Of a stretch of 42,744 nucleotides of DNA, positions 42,020 through 42,744 are shown one piece after another. Under the pieces are notes generated by a model. It had not been told where the DNA came from. It saw only the letters and a program-made list of their open reading frames with translations, and searched no databases. Position numbers and translations under genes: made by a program. The DNA is taken from contig JAEYTY010000014.1 in NCBI GenBank assembly GCA_023433775.1, positions 1 to 42,744 of the forward strand. Reading direction: 5' to 3'. Within the stretch, counting starts at the first letter, position 1. The number at the start of each line of letters is the position of its first letter. The DNA is from Pseudomonadota bacterium. GTDB taxonomy: Bacteria; Pseudomonadota; Alphaproteobacteria; Rhizobiales; Devosiaceae.

Positions 42020-42744
42020 TTAGTTCACAGCCCAGGTGGCGATGGGCGGGAAGAAGAGGATGATCATCAGCACGGTGATCTGCAGCGCGATGAAGGGCAG
42101 CAGGGCCGTGTAGATGTGTTTGAGCGTTATCTCCTTGGGCGCGACGCTCTTGAGATAGAAGGCGGCGGGTCCGAAGGGCGGGGTCAGGTAGGACACCTGC
42201 ATGTTGACCGCGAAGAGAATGCCGAACCAGATCGGGTCATAGCCAAGCTGGATAACGATGGGCACGAAGATTGGCAGGGTCAGCAAGGCAATGCCGATCC
42301 AGTCGAGGAACATGCCCAGGACAATCAGGATCAGCATCATCACCATGATGATGACCACCGGCGGTGCATCGAGAGCCAGGATGGCGCTTGAGACGAAGCG
42401 ATTGCCGCCCATCAGATTGTAAACGCCGACCAGAACGGCTGCGGCGATACCGATCCAGATGATCATGCCGCAGGTTTCGAGCGTGTGGACGAGGCTGGCC
42501 TGCATCATCTTGAAGTTGAGCTCGCCACGGAAGAACGAGATCACCAGGACAGCCGTGACGCCCAGGGCTGCAGCTTCGGTGATGGAAGCAACGCCGCCAT
42601 AGATCGAGCCCAGAACGGCGACAACGATCAAGAGAGGCGCAGCCAGAGAACGCAAGGCGCTGCCAAGGGATTCCTCGGCCAGTTCTTCGCGCGACATGGG
42701 CGGGCCCATGGCCGGATTGCGCAGGCAGATGAACAGCACATAGC
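42020..42744 (-). CDS. TRAP transporter large permease (DctM), C-terminal part, cut by the window edge
   Basis: At least 241 residues of the large membrane subunit of a tripartite ATP-independent periplasmic transporter. The visible part includes ASITEAAALGVTAVLVIS (the TRAP signature), MFLDWIGIALLTLPIFVPIVIQLGYDPIWFGILF (shortened) and VSYLTPPFGPAAFYLKSVAP, ending with a helix (QITVLMIILFFPPIATWAVN). The frame continues beyond the right edge. The other subunits would lie outside the window. Substrate is probably an organic or keto acid. Confidence 0.92.
   Translation of the reverse strand, partial: YVLFICLRNPAMGPPMSREELAEESLGSALRSLAAPLLIVVAVLGSIYGGVASITEAAALGVTAVLVISFFRGELNFKMMQASLVHTLETCGMIIWIGIAAAVLVGVYNLMGGNRFVSSAILALDAPPVVIIMVMMLILIVLGMFLDWIGIALLTLPIFVPIVIQLGYDPIWFGILFAVNMQVSYLTPPFGPAAFYLKSVAPKEITLKHIYTALLPFIALQITVLMIILFFPPIATWAVN

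Overview
The window looks like chromosomal DNA of a high-GC alphaproteobacterium of the order Hyphomicrobiales. Gene content and protein style fit a Devosia-like organism, but no rRNA or other lineage marker is present, so the genus is a guess. Most of it is dense, operon-like housekeeping DNA with ATGA/GTGA gene overlaps. No tRNA, rRNA, CRISPR array, transposase, integrase or prophage was found.

Layout. 1-6.6 kb (mostly minus): pth, rplY, a family 8 glycosyltransferase, prs, then a pgeF-midA-lgt block. 6.6-11.1 kb: a sulfide/persulfide module with a BigR/SqrR-type ArsR repressor facing DUF2892, two YeeE/YedE half-transporters, a persulfide-dioxygenase-type metallo-hydrolase, a separate DUF442 rhodanese/phosphatase-like protein and a SulP permease. 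11.2-14.8 kb: ubiK, a YbjN protein, proC, a MarR regulator and ilvE. 14.9-22.3 kb (mostly minus): moaE-moaD-pgsA and uvrC-SDR, blocks often adjacent in relatives but here separated by two tiny membrane proteins, a class I DAHP synthase, a PPOX stress protein, a secreted protein and a YciI protein. 22.4-30 kb: small membrane proteins, a DMT exporter, an SH3 protein, MarR and LysR regulators, a DUF1007-NicO metal exporter and hemH. 30-31.8 kb: repeat-rich DNA, a small conserved protein and an SH3-excalibur protein. 31.8-34.2 kb: an AT-rich, probably foreign gene coding for a SIR2-like domain fused to a Ser/Thr kinase. 34.2-37.2 kb: repeats, a uvrB-tail relic and uvrB. 37.4-42.7 kb: an EF-hand protein, a fused methyltransferase-endonuclease, small membrane proteins, a spermidine-synthase-like protein and the C-terminal part of a TRAP permease cut by the window edge.

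Two observations stand out. First, the DAHP synthase gene has a complete-looking transcription attenuator: a 24-codon leader peptide with the run TFYWYFSF, a 1:2 pause hairpin, a 2:3 antiterminator and a 3:4 terminator with a U-tract. This predicts joint Phe/Tyr/Trp control of entry into the shikimate pathway. Second, the SIR2-kinase fusion has conserved NAD-site and kinase motifs, atypical base composition, and lies beside a duplicated uvrB 3' end and 4 kb from a restriction-modification fusion enzyme. That context suggests a defence locus, possibly a single-protein abortive-infection system in which a kinase controls an NADase.
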